Program-made: the position numbers and the translations under genes | Notes under the pieces: generated by a model | Database searches by the model: none | Told to the model about the DNA's origin: nothing | The model's input: only the letters and a program-made list of their open reading frames with translations | Shown here: positions 26,919-35,437 of the stretch, in pieces | Position numbering within the stretch: position 1 is the first letter of the stretch | How the letters are laid out: each line of letters opens with the position of its first letter | NCBI GenBank assembly: GCA_002966495.1 | Contig: CP016490.1 | Coordinates: 2,232,001 to 2,296,000, forward strand | Direction: 5' to 3' | Length of the DNA stretch: 64,000 bases | Source of the DNA: Halomonas sp. GFAJ-1 | GTDB taxonomy: Bacteria > Pseudomonadota > Gammaproteobacteria > Pseudomonadales > Halomonadaceae

Positions 26919-27752
26919 ATGAACCCCACAGATACACCTATAAGCTACGAGTTAACGTCGGCGGGAGATCGCTACTTCGATGGCTTAGTCGATAAGTTCT
27001 CGCGCTCACTTTATCAAGCACCCCGGGGCGAGCTGCGCTTGGCTATGCTGGATTACTTACTGCCCGATATGCTGACGCTAAACGCGCAGCCTGTGCTTGA
27101 TGTAGGCGGCGGCTTGGGGCAGCTTTCAGCGTGGTTTGCCGAGCGTGGGCACGCGGTGACCATGGCAGAGCCTTCCCTGGATATGCTAGCTCATGCAAGC
27201 GTTTGGCATGCTGAGCGTATTGCCGCAGGCGCCATGCTGCCCGAACAGCTTGATTACCTGTCGGCGCCGCTTCAAGCATTGCCCCAGCAAGCCCCAGGGC
27301 CATGGCCGCTGATTACTTGCCACGCAGTGCTTGAGTGGTTGGGAGAGCCTCGGCAGGCCATGCAAACCCTCGCTAGCCTCTTAGCCCCTGGCGGGCAGTT
27401 AAGCCTAATGGTGTTTAACCGCGATGCGCTGCGTTTTTCTAACGTGGTGAAGGGCAACCTGCAAAAAGCATTCAGTGACCAGTTGGAAGGTAAGGGCAAG
27501 CGGCAGCGCTTAACACCGATTTCCCCGGTTACCCATGATGAAATATGCCAGTGGGGATCGGAGAACGGCTTAATCATGGATAGCGTTGCAGGGGTACGTA
27601 TCTTTCAAGACTACCTACGCCAGCCCCCTGGCAAAGAGAGTGAGCAGGCATCGCTGCTGGCGCTAGAAAAGCAGTATTGTCGCCAAGACCCTCACTGGCG
27701 GCTAGGCCGCTATCTACTTTATACCTTCACCAAACCCGAGGCTGACCAATGA
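26919..27752 (+). CDS. cmoM: tRNA 5-carboxymethoxyuridine methyltransferase
   Basis: A 277-residue class-I SAM methyltransferase. The start motif DKFSRSLYQAPRGELRLAML and the end motif YCRQDPHWRLGRYL match E. coli CmoM (formerly SmtA); the SAM site is VLDVGGGLGQLSAWFAERGH. It methylates cmo5U34 to mcmo5U in tRNAs. The partner genes cmoA and cmoB are 15 kb downstream. I chose the ATG at 26919 over the TTG at 26895. Its stop overlaps the rsmC start. Confidence 0.85.
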   Translation: MNPTDTPISYELTSAGDRYFDGLVDKFSRSLYQAPRGELRLAMLDYLLPDMLTLNAQPVLDVGGGLGQLSAWFAERGHAVTMAEPSLDMLAHASVWHAERIAAGAMLPEQLDYLSAPLQALPQQAPGPWPLITCHAVLEWLGEPRQAMQTLASLLAPGGQLSLMVFNRDALRFSNVVKGNLQKAFSDQLEGKGKRQRLTPISPVTHDEICQWGSENGLIMDSVAGVRIFQDYLRQPPGKESEQASLLALEKQYCRQDPHWRLGRYLLYTFTKPEADQ

Positions 27753-28792
27753 GTGCTCAACTGCCCGCTTGCCAACTCCTTGAACGTTATTATGGGCAGG
27801 CAGCCCAGCTTTGGCCGATTGCCCCCCCGGAAGACCCTTGGCTGATCGATCGCTCCAAAGCGATGGTGAGCGATAATGTGGCGCTGCGTGGACAGTGGGA
27901 AGGCCGCGATAAAGCCGCCGTTAGCCCGTTCGATGTGCCTTTTATTCAGCAGGCTGGGCAGGTGGTACTATTTTGGCCAAAAGCCCACCAGTTGGGGATC
28001 TGGTGGCTTGAGTGGCTGTGCCGCATGCTGCCTGAAAATACACCGATTGACGTGGTGGGTGAACACCAGGGCGGTATCAAGCGCGTGCCAAAAATACTGA
28101 GCGGGCTGGGGATGCGCTGCGACAAGCTGGATAACGCTCGGCGTTGCTCTTTGTTTGCTACCCGGACCGTGGCTATTGAAAATCCTGACAGCGCATGGCA
28201 ACGCTTTGAAGCATTGTCGCTGACGCTGATGAGCCATCCTGGTGTGTTTGGTCATGGCAAAGTGGATGAAGGAACCCAGCTACTGCTGCACGCTGTAGAA
28301 ACAGCCCTAGAGCCCCTGCCCCCAAAAGCATTAAAGGTGCTGGATATGGGCTGTGGCGATGGCATTTTGAGTGCGTGGCTAGCGGCCCGTGGCCATGAAG
28401 TTACCGCCGTGGATGTAAGCGCTTTTGCAGTAGAAGCCTGCCGCCGAACGCTAGCGGCTAACCACCTTAGCGGCCAGGTATTGGAAAGTGATGTTTACTC
28501 GGCGCTTGAAGGGCAGCGTTTTGACCTGATTGTGAGTAATCCACCGTTTCACCAAGAGCGCGAGATTAGTTATGGATCCAGTGCGCGGTTGATAGAAGAG
28601 GCGCCTAATCATTTAACCGGTAAAGGGCAGCTGGTGTTAGTGGCCAATGCGTTTTTACCTTATCCCGGCCTGCTTGAGCGCACGTTTGGCAGCTTCGAAA
28701 CGCTGGCGGATAATCGACGCTTTCGGGTTTACCGTGCCAAGCCGGAAGACAGTAGCAAAACCAGCGTTCAGGCGTCCAAAAAACGGCGCTGA
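27749..28792 (+). CDS. rsmC: 16S rRNA m2G1207 methyltransferase
   Basis: A 347-residue protein with the two-domain RsmC layout: an N-terminal degenerate methyltransferase-like half and a C-terminal catalytic half with VLDMGCGDGILSAWLAARGH (about residue 196) and the NPPFH motif (about residue 265) of N2-guanine methyltransferases. Start overlaps cmoM (ATGA), so the two RNA-modification genes form a pair. Convergent with greB seven bases later. Confidence 0.9.
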   Translation: MSAQLPACQLLERYYGQAAQLWPIAPPEDPWLIDRSKAMVSDNVALRGQWEGRDKAAVSPFDVPFIQQAGQVVLFWPKAHQLGIWWLEWLCRMLPENTPIDVVGEHQGGIKRVPKILSGLGMRCDKLDNARRCSLFATRTVAIENPDSAWQRFEALSLTLMSHPGVFGHGKVDEGTQLLLHAVETALEPLPPKALKVLDMGCGDGILSAWLAARGHEVTAVDVSAFAVEACRRTLAANHLSGQVLESDVYSALEGQRFDLIVSNPPFHQEREISYGSSARLIEEAPNHLTGKGQLVLVANAFLPYPGLLERTFGSFETLADNRRFRVYRAKPEDSSKTSVQASKKRR

Positions 28793-28799
28793 ACGCAGA

Positions 28800-29321
28800 T
28801 TAAGCTTTGCCAGTGTAGCGAATGGCGGTAATGGTGTAGAGCGTTTCGCCGTTGGGCGTAAGCACCGTTACGTCGTCGCCTACCTCTTTGCCTAGCAGCG
28901 CTTTGGCCATGGGGGCATCGATACTGATCCAGCGTTTTTTAGTATCGATTTCATCGTGGCCAACAATCCGAATGGAGAGTGCTTCGCCTTCCTCATCTTC
29001 CAAATCTACAAAGGCACCAAAAAACACCTTATCGGTGTTGGCCGGTAACCTATCAACGACCTGCAGCTCATCCAAACGATTGGTTAAGTAGCTAATCCGC
29101 GCAATAACGCGATTTAACTCTTTTTTGTTGTAGGTGTAATCCGCGTTCTCGCTACGGTCGCCCTGGGCGGCGGCCTCGCCTACCTTGGCCGATATTTCTG
29201 GCCGCTTCACCCGGGACAGGTGATCTAAAATGCTGCGCAGGCGGGCAGCGCCTTCGGCGGTAATTAAATTGCTTTTGGGCGCTTGGCGCGGATCTTTAGC
29301 TGGGTCGCGCCAGCGCGTCAT
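28800..29321 (-). CDS. greB: transcript cleavage factor
   Basis: A 173-residue Gre factor. The coiled-coil tip motif GDRSENADYTYNKKELN carries the conserved Asp/Glu pair that activates RNA polymerase for cleavage. The FFGAFVDLEDEEG and WISIDAPMAKALLGKEVGDD blocks and the basic N-terminus are GreB-like rather than GreA-like. The ATG at 29321 (MTRWRD) has AAAGG upstream and is preferred to the one at 29336. Confidence 0.92.
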   Translation of the reverse strand: MTRWRDPAKDPRQAPKSNLITAEGAARLRSILDHLSRVKRPEISAKVGEAAAQGDRSENADYTYNKKELNRVIARISYLTNRLDELQVVDRLPANTDKVFFGAFVDLEDEEGEALSIRIVGHDEIDTKKRWISIDAPMAKALLGKEVGDDVTVLTPNGETLYTITAIRYTGKA

Positions 29322-29492
29322 ATTGCGGCCTTTCATCGGTTTTCTTCGCCTTGAACAAAATGACTAGCTTACGCTAAGGGCGCTCACTATCACATAGCCG
29401 ATGATCTACTGGCGAATCATTCAAACGTTCGTTACATTGTGAGGGGAAGCTATTCCAGTCATCCATGTATAAAAATAATCTAGGAGCTTTTA

Positions 29493-30137
29493 ATGCGTAC
29501 ACACCCTTTTTCTCGCTTACTGATCGCTGCTGCCCTAGGCAGTACCCTGGCCTTAGCGCCGTTAACTGCGTCGGCCTATGACGGTGAACTGTTCTCACTG
29601 AAAAATCGTTGGGAAAACACCGTGACTGATATGCCGGCGAATCAGCGCGAAGGCACACTAAGAGCGCTGGCAAGCGAAGCCGAAAACCTTGCGAGCCAGC
29701 ACCCAAATGAAGCTGAAGTGCTGATTTGGCAGGGTATTGTGCTGGCTTCCTATGCCCGTGAGCGTGGCGGTCTAGGCGCGTTAGGCACCGCTGGCGATGC
29801 CCGTGATGTGTTAGAGCGAGCAATTGAGATCGACCCGCAGGGTGGCAATGGCTCGGCGTATGTAACCCTTGGTGCCCTGTATGATCGCGCGCCGGGTCGC
29901 CCGCTAGGGTTCGGCAATAGCAATACTGCTGAGCGCATGTTTCAGCGAGCGTTAGAGATCCGCCCTGACGGTATTGACGTTAACTACTACTATGCGGCGT
30001 TCTTAAAAGAAGAGGGCAACACACAAGCCGCCCGCGAGCATGCTGAACGCGCTGTCAACGGTACCGCGCGTGATAGCCGCCAAGCATCTGATGAAGCACT
30101 GCGCCAAGATGCAGAGGCACTGCTGCAAATGCTATAG
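29493..30137 (+). CDS. exported tetratricopeptide-repeat protein
   Basis: A 214-residue protein with a signal peptide (residues 1-27, ending ASA) and at least two TPR-like helix pairs (about residues 60-120 and 145-190: DVLERAIEIDPQGG, RMFQRALEIRPDG). Periplasmic. TAGGAG precedes the ATG. It is a single gene between greB and nudF; no partner can be named. TPR domains mediate protein contacts; no enzymatic motif is present. Confidence 0.75.
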   Translation: MRTHPFSRLLIAAALGSTLALAPLTASAYDGELFSLKNRWENTVTDMPANQREGTLRALASEAENLASQHPNEAEVLIWQGIVLASYARERGGLGALGTAGDARDVLERAIEIDPQGGNGSAYVTLGALYDRAPGRPLGFGNSNTAERMFQRALEIRPDGIDVNYYYAAFLKEEGNTQAAREHAERAVNGTARDSRQASDEALRQDAEALLQML

Positions 30138-30172
30138 TTTTAGAGGTTTTTTTAAGTCAGCTTTTCAAGATG

Positions 30173-30200
30173 GTTTTTCTAGCCAGTTTTTCTAGCCAGT
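30173..30200. repeat. short tandem repeat, 13-base unit, two copies
   Basis: GTTTTTCTAGCCA occurs twice in direct succession in the gap before nudF, followed by GTT. No function can be assigned. Confidence 0.6.
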
Positions 30201-30269
30201 TATAGCGGCATTGGCATTCCCGGTGGTGAGCATTGATAATAGATCGATTGTTATCATCGGGAGTGCTTC

Positions 30270-30941
30270 ATGGTGAATAGTTCGAACCCCTCGGCACCGC
30301 CTCAACTTGGCCGTAGCGACGTTGAGCTTCTTAAGCGCGATACTCTCTATCAAGGTTTCTTCCGCCTGGAAGCACTGGAACTGCGCCATCGTCTGTTTGA
30401 AGGGGGCTGGAGCGGCACCATGCGCCGTGAAGTGCATAATCGCCATGATGCGGTAGGCGTTCTGCTGTATGACCCCGTTAAAGATGCTCTGGTGCTGATT
30501 GAGCAGTTTCGTGCAGGGGCCATTGATGACCCGCTTTCTCCTTGGAAATTAGAACTGGTGGCCGGGCTTGCGGATAAGGATGAACCGCTTGAAGAGGTCG
30601 CCCGCCGAGAAGCGCTGGAAGAAGCGGGATGCCACGTTGGCCAGATCACTAAGCTGCACACCTACTACCCAAGCCCCGGCGCCTGTAACGAGCGGGTGAC
30701 GCTCTTTTGCGGGCTGATCGATAGCCAAGGGCTGGGCGGTATTCATGGATTGGATGAAGAGCACGAAGATATTCGTGTTCATGTCGTTAATTATCCCACT
30801 GTATGGGAACTCCTGGAGCAGGGAAGGCTCGACAACGCCATGTGTTTGATTGCGCTTTACTGGTTAGCAGGGCAGCGCGCGTCGCTGCGCGCGGCCTCTC
30901 ATCGCGCTGTATTGCCAAACACAGATGCCAAGCGAACCTGA
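30270..30941 (+). CDS. nudF: ADP-ribose pyrophosphatase (Nudix)
   Basis: A 223-residue Nudix hydrolase. The Nudix box fits Gx5Ex7REx2EExG: it starts at GLADKDE and ends REALEEAGCHV (about residues 100-123). It hydrolyses ADP-ribose to AMP and ribose-5-phosphate and limits free ADP-ribose. GGGAG precedes the ATG. First of the nudF-yqiB-cpdA set, in the same order as in E. coli and Pseudomonas. An imperfect inverted repeat TGATAA...TTATCA (30234-30256) lies just upstream. Confidence 0.92.
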   Translation: MVNSSNPSAPPQLGRSDVELLKRDTLYQGFFRLEALELRHRLFEGGWSGTMRREVHNRHDAVGVLLYDPVKDALVLIEQFRAGAIDDPLSPWKLELVAGLADKDEPLEEVARREALEEAGCHVGQITKLHTYYPSPGACNERVTLFCGLIDSQGLGGIHGLDEEHEDIRVHVVNYPTVWELLEQGRLDNAMCLIALYWLAGQRASLRAASHRAVLPNTDAKRT

Positions 30942-30954
30942 TTAAGGAGTGAGC

Positions 30955-31401
30955 ATGGCCAGAGCTGCCTATGTCACCGATTTAAAATCTCTGCAGGGTG
31001 AGTGTAGCGCTAATTACCTGCGCTTGATTCGTCTGGTAGGGGATATGGAGTGTGGCCAGCAGCGCGATATTGCGCTGCATGGCGACGACCAGCACTTTGG
31101 CGATCTACATCTGACCATTGTGCAGCAGGCCCCCTATACCACCATGATAGAAGTTTCCCAGAGCGGCCCTCTGGATGCGGTGATTGAAGGGCCGCGGATG
31201 CGCGTCCACCTCTACCATGACGTGCGTATGGCCGAGGTGACGGACTTTCAGCGCGAGCGTCACTTCAGCGGCCGCTACCGTTACCCCAATGCCAAAATGC
31301 ACCAACCCGATGAAAAGCTGCAGCTCAACCGTTTTTTGGGCGAGTGGTTAGCCCACGGTTTGGCCCATGGCCACGCCTATGATGTGCCGGAGACACCTTA
31401 A
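30955..31401 (+). CDS. yqiB: YqiB-family protein (DUF1249)
   Basis: A 148-residue cytosolic protein. The N-terminus YVTDLKSLQGECSANYLRL and the block RVHLYHDVRMAEV are typical of YqiB. The ATG at 30955 has AAGGAG at good spacing; the GTG at 30949 would put the site too close. It lies between nudF and cpdA, as in E. coli. Biochemical function is unknown. Confidence 0.88.
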   Translation: MARAAYVTDLKSLQGECSANYLRLIRLVGDMECGQQRDIALHGDDQHFGDLHLTIVQQAPYTTMIEVSQSGPLDAVIEGPRMRVHLYHDVRMAEVTDFQRERHFSGRYRYPNAKMHQPDEKLQLNRFLGEWLAHGLAHGHAYDVPETP

Positions 31402-32136
31402 ATGCGGTTGGTGCAAATTACCGATGCTCACTTACATGCCGATAAAGAAGCACGCTCTAGAGCCGGTGTGCCTTGGCGACAATTTCAGCAGGTGCTTGAG
31501 CGCGTCATCGCCGAGCGGCCCGACATCGTCGTGTTCACCGGTGATGTCAGCCAGGATGAAACCTCTGCCTCTTACTCGCTGGCCTGTCAGGCACTGGCTA
31601 CGCTGCCTTGCCCATGGTTCTGGATTCCTGGCAATCACGATCAGCCTGAGCTGATGCTGGCGGAACATCCGCTGCTTGAAGAAGTGGATCTAGAGCAGTG
31701 GCGCCTACTGCTGCTAAACACTCGGGTTGAGGGGCAGCCATACGGTAGGCTAGGCAGCGAGCAGCTCTCCACCCTTGCCGCACAGCTTGAATTCGACGAC
31801 AGGCCGACGCTAATTGCGATGCATCATCCGCCAGTAGCCGTGGGGGCAGCGTGGATGGACGCCATTGGTTTGCAAGACCGTGATGCCTTTTGGCAAGTGT
31901 TAAGTGCCTACCCCCAGGTAAAGATAGTGCTATTTGGTCATGCCCATCAGGCCTATGCACAGAAGCATAGCGTGGCGGGAGCGGACATCGGCGTGTATGG
32001 CTGCCCAGCCATGGCGGATCAGTTTATGCCCAGTGCTGAAAGCTTCGCGATTGATGAAGCCTCTCGGCCTGGCTATCGCGTTATCGATTTACAAGGCAGC
32101 GAATGGCAGACTTGGGTAGAGCGCGTAAGTTATTAG
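31402..32136 (+). CDS. cpdA: 3',5'-cyclic AMP phosphodiesterase
   Basis: A 244-residue class-III metallophosphoesterase. Metal ligands follow the family order: ITDAHLH (D8, H10), FTGDVSQD, PGNHD, MHHPP and FGHAHQA. It lowers cAMP by hydrolysis to AMP. The start directly follows the yqiB stop, so the genes are co-transcribed. Cytosolic. Confidence 0.92.
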   Translation: MRLVQITDAHLHADKEARSRAGVPWRQFQQVLERVIAERPDIVVFTGDVSQDETSASYSLACQALATLPCPWFWIPGNHDQPELMLAEHPLLEEVDLEQWRLLLLNTRVEGQPYGRLGSEQLSTLAAQLEFDDRPTLIAMHHPPVAVGAAWMDAIGLQDRDAFWQVLSAYPQVKIVLFGHAHQAYAQKHSVAGADIGVYGCPAMADQFMPSAESFAIDEASRPGYRVIDLQGSEWQTWVERVSY

Positions 32137-32176
32137 CCGCTTCCCAGCGTTGACTGCCGTAGATACGGAACAAGAA

Positions 32177-32764
32177 ATGAAAACCTTCATTTTCATAGTG
32201 GGCTTATTACTGATAATTACTGGCTGTGCTTCCAGCTATCCTCTAGGGATGAGCGAAGAGGAGTGGCAAGCACTTTCACCTGAGCGGCAGTTGCAAATAC
32301 GTGAGCAGCAAGCAGCATTAGATATGCGCAAGGCTGAAGAGCGCCGCGCCGCCGCAGCAGCTCGACAGGCAATCGCAGAGGCAGAGGCGCTAGCCTTAAG
32401 AAGTGCGCTACAAAATGCTGCTTATGGTCAGCGTATCCAGTGCGTTTTTGAGGGACACGCATATTTTGGCCGTGACTGGCAACCCATTGAGCCAGTGGCT
32501 TTTGATGCAGTAGTGGGACACACCATTGATGTTCCTCTGGTGTCAGTAAGCACTTACCGCAACCGGCAGGGGTATGCGCGCTTTGATGGTCAGCGCGCTC
32601 AACTATGTCGCCGAGACCCCGCCTTATACGGTTCTAATAACCGCTGCGCTACGCTAGCCGGGACTCAGCGTCAGTTAGGGCGCGGTGTTGCCAGAGATAT
32701 TTTCGCTGACGACTTTGTCCGTGGGCGCATGTCATGTGACCTTCCTCCTAGAGGAACGTGGTAA
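32177..32764 (+). CDS. lipoprotein of unknown function
   Basis: A 195-residue protein. The ATG at 32177 (MKTFIF) has GGAACAAGAA upstream; the lipobox is LIITGC (Cys17). Next comes a charged, alanine-rich helix (residues about 25-75) likely to form a coiled coil, then a compact C-terminal domain with four cysteines (QCVFEG, QLCRRD, RCATL, MSCDL) that could make two disulfides in the periplasm. I do not recognise the family. Confidence 0.7.
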   Translation: MKTFIFIVGLLLIITGCASSYPLGMSEEEWQALSPERQLQIREQQAALDMRKAEERRAAAAARQAIAEAEALALRSALQNAAYGQRIQCVFEGHAYFGRDWQPIEPVAFDAVVGHTIDVPLVSVSTYRNRQGYARFDGQRAQLCRRDPALYGSNNRCATLAGTQRQLGRGVARDIFADDFVRGRMSCDLPPRGTW

Positions 32765-32874
32765 AGCAGATTCTCTGGTGCAGACAGTTTTATTTTTTTG
32801 GTTATAAAAAGATAGTTATTAATTCTTTTGGGTTATTATTGGCCCAGCGTTACCCTACTCATCATTAGCCACCC

Positions 32875-32919
32875 CTGGGTAATACCCAGTGTGACGGCAA
32901 ACAGTGTTTGCACATGCAA
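32875..32919. promoter_or_regulatory. tandem perfect palindromes upstream of cysD
   Basis: CTGGGTAATACCCAG (32875-32889) and GCAAACAGTGTTTGC (32897-32911) are both perfect 6-bp inverted repeats with 3-base centres, seven bases apart. TTGCACATGCAA (32908-32919) overlaps the second. They end 25 bases before the cysD start. As DNA they could be operators; as RNA two small hairpins in the leader. Confidence 0.55.
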
Positions 32920-32944
32920 GCTTCGTTTTGTGAGGGAGTAGGTA

Positions 32945-33904
32945 ATGAACCAGTTTTCTGCGCCGTCGACGGTTCGGCAAGAGGTGCCCGGCGTACCTGA
33001 TGCCGCGCGTTTGACCCACTTAAAGCAGCTAGAAGCTGAATCGATCCACATTATCCGGGAAGTGGCCGCCGAGTTTAGCAACCCGGTCATGATGTACTCT
33101 ATCGGTAAAGACTCCTCGGTCATGCTCCATCTGGCTCGCAAAGCGTTCTACCCCGGCACGCCGCCGTTTCCGCTGATGCATGTCGACACCACCTGGAAAT
33201 TTCGGGAAATGATCGAGTTTCGCAACCGCATGGCAGAAGAAGCGGGGATGGAACTGATTGTGCATACCAACGAAGAGGGGCGGGCGGCCAATATCAACCC
33301 CTTCGATCATGGTAGCGCCAAGTACACCGACATTATGAAGACCCAGGCGCTGAAACAAGCCCTGGATAAGTACGGCTTTGATGCGGCCTTCGGCGGCGCC
33401 CGCCGTGATGAAGAGGCGTCTCGCGCCAAAGAGCGCGTTTACTCTTTCCGCGATAAATACCACCGCTGGGACCCGAAAAATCAGCGCCCTGAGCTCTGGA
33501 ATGTGTACAACGCCAAGGTCAATAAAGGTGAGTCTATCCGCGTGTTCCCGCTCTCTAACTGGACCGAGTTGGACATCTGGCAGTACATCTACCTTGAGTC
33601 GATTCCTATCGTGCCACTCTACTACGCCGCCAAGCGCCCGGTGGTGGAGCGTGACGGTATGCAAGTAATGGTCGATGATGACCGCCTACCCCTCGAGCCA
33701 GATGAAGTGCCGGAAGAGAAGTTTGTTCGGTTTAGGACATTAGGTTGCTACCCGCTGACCGGTGCAGTGGAGTCTGAAGCAGCTACCTTGCCGGAAATTA
33801 TTCAAGAGATGCTGTTGACCAAAACCAGCGAGCGCAGCGGCCGGGCCATTGATCGTGATCAGGTAGGCTCGATGGAGAAGAAAAAACGTGAGGGGTACTT
33901 TTAA
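32945..33904 (+). CDS. cysD: sulfate adenylyltransferase subunit 2
   Basis: A 319-residue PP-loop ATP pyrophosphatase. The motif MYSIGKDSSVMLHLARKAFY (PP-loop SxGKDS) and the block FGGARRDEEASRAKERVYSF are typical. With CysN it makes adenosine 5'-phosphosulfate from sulfate and ATP. GAGGGAG precedes the ATG. It has about 17 extra N-terminal residues compared with E. coli CysD. Its stop overlaps the cysN start. Confidence 0.95.
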   Translation: MNQFSAPSTVRQEVPGVPDAARLTHLKQLEAESIHIIREVAAEFSNPVMMYSIGKDSSVMLHLARKAFYPGTPPFPLMHVDTTWKFREMIEFRNRMAEEAGMELIVHTNEEGRAANINPFDHGSAKYTDIMKTQALKQALDKYGFDAAFGGARRDEEASRAKERVYSFRDKYHRWDPKNQRPELWNVYNAKVNKGESIRVFPLSNWTELDIWQYIYLESIPIVPLYYAAKRPVVERDGMQVMVDDDRLPLEPDEVPEEKFVRFRTLGCYPLTGAVESEAATLPEIIQEMLLTKTSERSGRAIDRDQVGSMEKKKREGYF

Positions 33905-35352
33905 TGGCTCACCAGTCCAATTTAATCGCGGATAATATCGAGCAGTACCTGCACGAGCATGAAAACAAAGATTTGCTGCGTTTTATCACCTGCGGCAGCG
34001 TTGATGATGGCAAGTCCACGTTGATTGGTCGATTGCTCCACGACTCGAAAATGATCTTTGAAGATCAGCTGGCGGCAATCACTCAAGCGTCCAAAACCAG
34101 CGGCACCACCGGCGATACGGTGGACTTGGCGCTATTGGTAGATGGCCTGCAGTCTGAGCGTGAGCAGGGCATTACCATTGATGTCGCCTACCGTTTTTTC
34201 TCGACGGATAAGCGTAAGTTCATTATTGCCGATACCCCAGGGCACGAGCAGTACACCCGTAATATGGCCACAGGTGCTTCTACTGCGAGCCTGGCGATTA
34301 TTCTGATTGATGCCCGTTATGGCGTGCAGACCCAAACCCGACGCCATAGCTTTATTGCTGACTTGCTGGGTATCCAGCATTTGGTGATTGCGGTCAATAA
34401 GATGGATTTGGTGGGCTTTTCTGAGGCGCGCTTTAATGAAATCGTTGCCGAGTACCGCGAATTTGCCACTAACCTGAGTGCGCCGGACATCCGCTTTGTG
34501 CCGATGTCGGCCCTTAACGGCGACAACGTGGTAAATCAAAGCGAACAAACGCCCTGGTATTTTGATGCGAGTACTGATGAACGCTACGAAGGTAAAACGC
34601 TCATCGAAATGCTGGAAAGCGTGGAAATTAGCCGCGACCAAAACCTCACGGATCTAAGGCTGCCAGTGCAGTACGTTAACCGCCCGAACCTAGATTTTCG
34701 CGGTTATTGCGGCACCTTGGCGGCGGGCGTCGTGCGCCCTGGGCAGTTAGTGAAGGTGCTGCCATCGGGTAAAACATCGCGCGTCGCCCGTGTGGTGACC
34801 TTTGATGGTGACCTAGAGGCTGCCTACCCAGGGCAGGCGATCACCGTCACCTTAGAGGATGAAATTGACATTTCCCGTGGGGATTGGATTGTCAGCGCAG
34901 ACGCTGAGCTGCCGCTTTCCAATGCGTTCAACGCCGACATTGTCTGGATGCATGAAGAGACGCTCACCCCCGGCAAGCTTTATGACTTTAAGCTTGCCAC
35001 CCGTGATCTTTCGGGTCAGGTAAGCGCGATTGAGTACCAGATCGATGTCAATACGCTGGAAAAGCACACCACCGATGCGCTGGGCTTAAACGCCATTGCC
35101 CGCTGCGAGGTCGAGCTGACCGCCGCAATTCCAGTTGATAACTACCGCACCAGCCCCGGTACGGGCAGCTTTATAATCATTGATCGGCTAAGTAACGTGA
35201 CCGTCGGTGCAGGCATGATTCGTAGTGCGGCCAATGCCCGTGAGCAAGCTAACGCTACCGATTGGGTCGCTTTTGAGCGGGATTTGAATGCCCTGGTGCG
35301 CAAGCACTTTCCCCATTGGGAAGCGAAGGATATCCGCGACCTACTTCGTTAG
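33904..35352 (+). CDS. cysN: sulfate adenylyltransferase subunit 1 (GTPase)
   Basis: A 482-residue translational-type GTPase: G1 GSVDDGKSTLIGRLL, G3 DTPGHEQYTRNMATGAS, G4 NKMD. It uses GTP hydrolysis to drive sulfate activation by CysD. The length and the C-terminus show there is no fused APS kinase (CysC), unlike the CysNC fusions of Pseudomonas. TAATG overlap with cysD. A strong terminator follows. Confidence 0.95.
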   Translation: MAHQSNLIADNIEQYLHEHENKDLLRFITCGSVDDGKSTLIGRLLHDSKMIFEDQLAAITQASKTSGTTGDTVDLALLVDGLQSEREQGITIDVAYRFFSTDKRKFIIADTPGHEQYTRNMATGASTASLAIILIDARYGVQTQTRRHSFIADLLGIQHLVIAVNKMDLVGFSEARFNEIVAEYREFATNLSAPDIRFVPMSALNGDNVVNQSEQTPWYFDASTDERYEGKTLIEMLESVEISRDQNLTDLRLPVQYVNRPNLDFRGYCGTLAAGVVRPGQLVKVLPSGKTSRVARVVTFDGDLEAAYPGQAITVTLEDEIDISRGDWIVSADAELPLSNAFNADIVWMHEETLTPGKLYDFKLATRDLSGQVSAIEYQIDVNTLEKHTTDALGLNAIARCEVELTAAIPVDNYRTSPGTGSFIIIDRLSNVTVGAGMIRSAANAREQANATDWVAFERDLNALVRKHFPHWEAKDIRDLLR

Positions 35353-35385
35353 CGCGTTGCCGTAAAGCAATAGACAGCAGCAACA

Positions 35386-35422
35386 AAAAGCCGCCTTGAT
35401 CACTGCGATCAAGGCGGCTTTT
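35386..35422. terminator. bidirectional terminator between cysN and tupA
   Basis: A 16-bp perfect inverted repeat, AAAAGCCGCCTTGATC / GATCAAGGCGGCTTTT, 5-base loop, with A- and T-tracts at the two feet, between convergent genes. Confidence 0.9.
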
Positions 35423-35437
35423 GCGTACTGGCAGGGG

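Noticed and set aside
33029..33664. 211-codon minus-strand ORF opposite cysD
   Set aside because: Antisense to an intact cysD; histidine- and valine-rich composition typical of a shadow frame.
33904..35352. CysNC fusion
   Set aside because: The protein ends after the third translational-GTPase domain; there is no APS-kinase P-loop.
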